Assembly (NCBI GenBank): GCA_030044105.1 | Contig: JASHWL010000106.1 | Location: 1 to 22,648, forward strand | Reading direction: 5' to 3' | Length of the DNA stretch: 22,648 nt | DNA from: Thermoplasmata archaeon | Lineage (GTDB): Archaea; Thermoplasmatota; Thermoplasmata; Lutacidiplasmatales; UBA184 | Shown: positions 21,239 through 22,648 of the stretch, in pieces | Layout: each line of letters begins with the position of its first letter | Numbering within the stretch: position 1 is the first letter of the stretch | The notes under the pieces: generated by a model | Seen by the model: only the letters and a program-made list of their open reading frames with translations | Told to the model about the DNA's origin: nothing | Database searches by the model: none | Position numbers and translations under genes: made by a program

Positions 21239-21776
21239 GTCCCCGGTCCGCCTCTACATCGTCCTCGAGGGCGAGGACCATCCGAAGGCGTGCACCGGCC
21301 GGCGCCTCCTCCACCGACGGCTCGCGACGCGGCCCGACGGGACCGGGGCCCGCCCCATCGTCCTCGATCCGCACGCGTCGCGCCCGCTGAGCCCGACCGA
21401 CGCGGCCCTGGCCGCGCGGGACGGGATCCTCGCGGTCGACTGCTCGTGGAACCGTCTCGCCCGACGCGGTCGGCTGCCGGACGGGCCCCGCGGGATCGAT
21501 CCCGCTGCGCCGCACCGTCGGCTGCCGATCCTGATCGCCACGAACCCCCAGCACTTCGGCCGGCCGACCGAGCTCAACACCGTGGAGGCGCTGGCGGCCG
21601 CGACGTACCTCCTCGACCGCCGCGACCAGGCCCGGGCGCTCCTCGAGGGATTCCGCGGAGGCCCGCCGTTCCTCGAGGTGAATCGGGAGCGGCTCGAGGC
21701 GTACGCGGAGGCCCCGGACGCGGAGTCCGTGCGGACGGTCGAGCGGCGTCTCTTCGGAGGCGCCCCCGACGGCTAG
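21201..21776 (+). CDS. tsr3: Tsr3/DUF367 rRNA aminocarboxypropyltransferase, 191 aa
   Basis: A ribosome-maturation enzyme of the Tsr3 (DUF367/RLI-associated) family, which uses SAM to add the aminocarboxypropyl group to a conserved small-subunit rRNA uridine. Motifs: VRLYIVLEGEDHPKACTGRRLLHRR (about 16-40), LDPHASRPLSPTD, GILAVDCSWNR (about 75-85), HRRLPILIATNPQHFGRPTELNTVEALAAATYLL (about 104-137). The length is typical. The only in-frame start is the ATG at 21201, inside the aldolase gene, a 38-bp overlap; the first ~15 residues are a Ser/Arg/Pro stretch that may reflect this overlap. The stop codon shares CTAG with the convergent phosphatase. Confidence 0.9.
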   Translation: MRSSGSTRSPSPRSPVRLYIVLEGEDHPKACTGRRLLHRRLATRPDGTGARPIVLDPHASRPLSPTDAALAARDGILAVDCSWNRLARRGRLPDGPRGIDPAAPHRRLPILIATNPQHFGRPTELNTVEALAAATYLLDRRDQARALLEGFRGGPPFLEVNRERLEAYAEAPDAESVRTVERRLFGGAPDG

Positions 21777-22639
21777 TCGCCGTCGACCGGCGGGAACCGC
21801 TTCCCCTCCGTCGGCAGGTGCTCCACCGTCAGATCGGCGACGGAGGAGACCGGGCGGTCGAGCGGGACCCGAGCGAGCAGCACCCCGCCGTAGCGCTCGT
21901 AGATCCGCGTCGTGTGCAGCGTGAGGCAGCGGCCCTCGTAGAGGGGCTGGCCGGTCAGCTCCGCATCGTGGCCCCGCAGGAACAGCGCGAGATGGGCGGC
22001 GGCGAGGAAGCGCGTGAGGTCCTCGCCGGTCCACGGGCCCGAGACCCCGCGTCGGCTCCGGGACCGGTCGCACTCGGCCCACACGATCTCCGCGAGGCGA
22101 TCGTCGTCGGCGTGGTCGAGGTCGGCGCGCCAGCGGGGTCCGAGCGGGCCGCGCGGGAATCCGGCGTGGGCGAGGTAGACGCCGTTCGCGCTCGCGGCGG
22201 CGAGCGGCCCGCGCTCGAGCAGCGCGAGGAAGCGGACGTAGCGGCGGATCTGCGGGCCCCAGAGCTGGTCGATCTCCTCGGGGAGGGTCTGGGGGATGAC
22301 CGGGATCCGGCGGGTCGTCTCGTGGTTGCCCTGGAGCAGGAAGACGCGGTCGGGGTAGCTCGCGGCGAGCCCGAGCAGGAGCCCGGCGTTCGCGACCGAT
22401 CCCTCGCCGCAATCGACCGGATGTCGGTCGACGTAGTCGCCGAGCCCGACGAGGAGCCGCGGGCCGCCCTCGGGGTCGAGGAACCGGCGCTCGAGCTCGA
22501 GGCTGGTGCGCCAGTCGCCGTGCGTGTCGCCGAACACCAGGGCTTCCGAGAAACCGGTCGGGAGCTCGACGAACGCCGAGCGGACCGGCACGCTGCGTTC
22601 GAGCTGGTCGATCCAGCGGTCGGCGGACTCGGCGTCCAT
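21773..22639 (-). CDS. PPP-family metallophosphoesterase (Ser/Thr phosphatase-like), 288 aa
   Basis: A two-metal calcineurin-like phosphoesterase of the PPP group, probably a cytosolic protein phosphatase. The full motif set is present: GDTHGD (about 37-42), GDYVDR (about 67-72), GNHE (104-107), a later HAG (VYLAHAGFPRGP) and LRGHD near residue 220. Insertions around DPEGGPR and DRSRSRRGVSG are family-variable. ATG at 22637-22639 is 9 bp from the window end, so the upstream region and promoter are not visible and a longer N-terminus cannot be excluded. The C-terminal ~40 residues form strands (GGVLLARVPLDRPVSSVADLTVEHL). It converges on tsr3 with stop codons overlapping at CTAG. Confidence 0.9.
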   Translation of the reverse strand: MDAESADRWIDQLERSVPVRSAFVELPTGFSEALVFGDTHGDWRTSLELERRFLDPEGGPRLLVGLGDYVDRHPVDCGEGSVANAGLLLGLAASYPDRVFLLQGNHETTRRIPVIPQTLPEEIDQLWGPQIRRYVRFLALLERGPLAAASANGVYLAHAGFPRGPLGPRWRADLDHADDDRLAEIVWAECDRSRSRRGVSGPWTGEDLTRFLAAAHLALFLRGHDAELTGQPLYEGRCLTLHTTRIYERYGGVLLARVPLDRPVSSVADLTVEHLPTEGKRFPPVDGD

Positions 22640-22648
22640 CCGCAGGAT

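Overview
The window is a dense, very GC-rich stretch of archaeal chromosome, most likely from a high-GC member of the Thermoplasmatota. Archaeal markers are an RNase P Rpp21-type subunit, an archaeal-type glutamyl-tRNA synthetase, a Tsr3/DUF367 rRNA-modifying enzyme, an RFC-like AAA+ protein and a GYD protein. Many genes have an A/T-rich TATA-like box centred about 25-29 nt before the start codon, as expected for leaderless transcripts. GTG and one TTG start are common. No gap between genes exceeds about 210 bp. No CRISPR array, insertion sequence or rRNA gene was seen.

Left part (1-5755): a hypothetical gene; a small leaderless hypothetical; a SemiSWEET sugar transporter; a zinc-ribbon/polyproline membrane protein followed by a frameshifted membrane-protein gene; a class I methyltransferase; then a run of minus-strand genes (SRPBCC-like, GYD-domain, an unrecognised 150-aa protein, GtrA-like and a 4-TM protein), several with their own promoter.

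Middle (5756-13857): class II fumarase, apparently preceded by a leaderless 31-codon ORF whose stop overlaps the fumarase start. A tyrosine recombinase is divergent from it, and its 3' end runs about 200 bp into the convergent ABC permease gene. A four-gene minus-strand operon follows (6-TM protein, winged-helix regulator, ABC ATPase, ABC permease), then a short RFC-like AAA+ protein, a 4-TM protein, and a VOC / ArsR / AHSA1 operon behind the clearest TATA box of the window.

Right part (13990-22639): an information-processing block with tRNA-Leu(CAA), rnp4 (Rpp21) and a double zinc-ribbon protein on the minus strand. They are divergent by only 44 bp from a RuvC/YqgF-like RNase H-fold protein and gltX. 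Then come a glyoxalase-MFS pair, a cation diffusion facilitator, a class I fructose-bisphosphate aldolase overlapping tsr3, and a PPP-family phosphatase whose stop codon shares a CTAG with the tsr3 stop.

Most of the content is housekeeping or small accessory genes. The least ordinary items are the collarless RFC-like protein, the RuvC-like protein with an extra N-terminal domain, the fumarase upstream ORF, TAA stop codons that coincide with downstream TATA boxes, and the recombinase/permease overlap. No evidence for a defence island or a large integrated element was seen.
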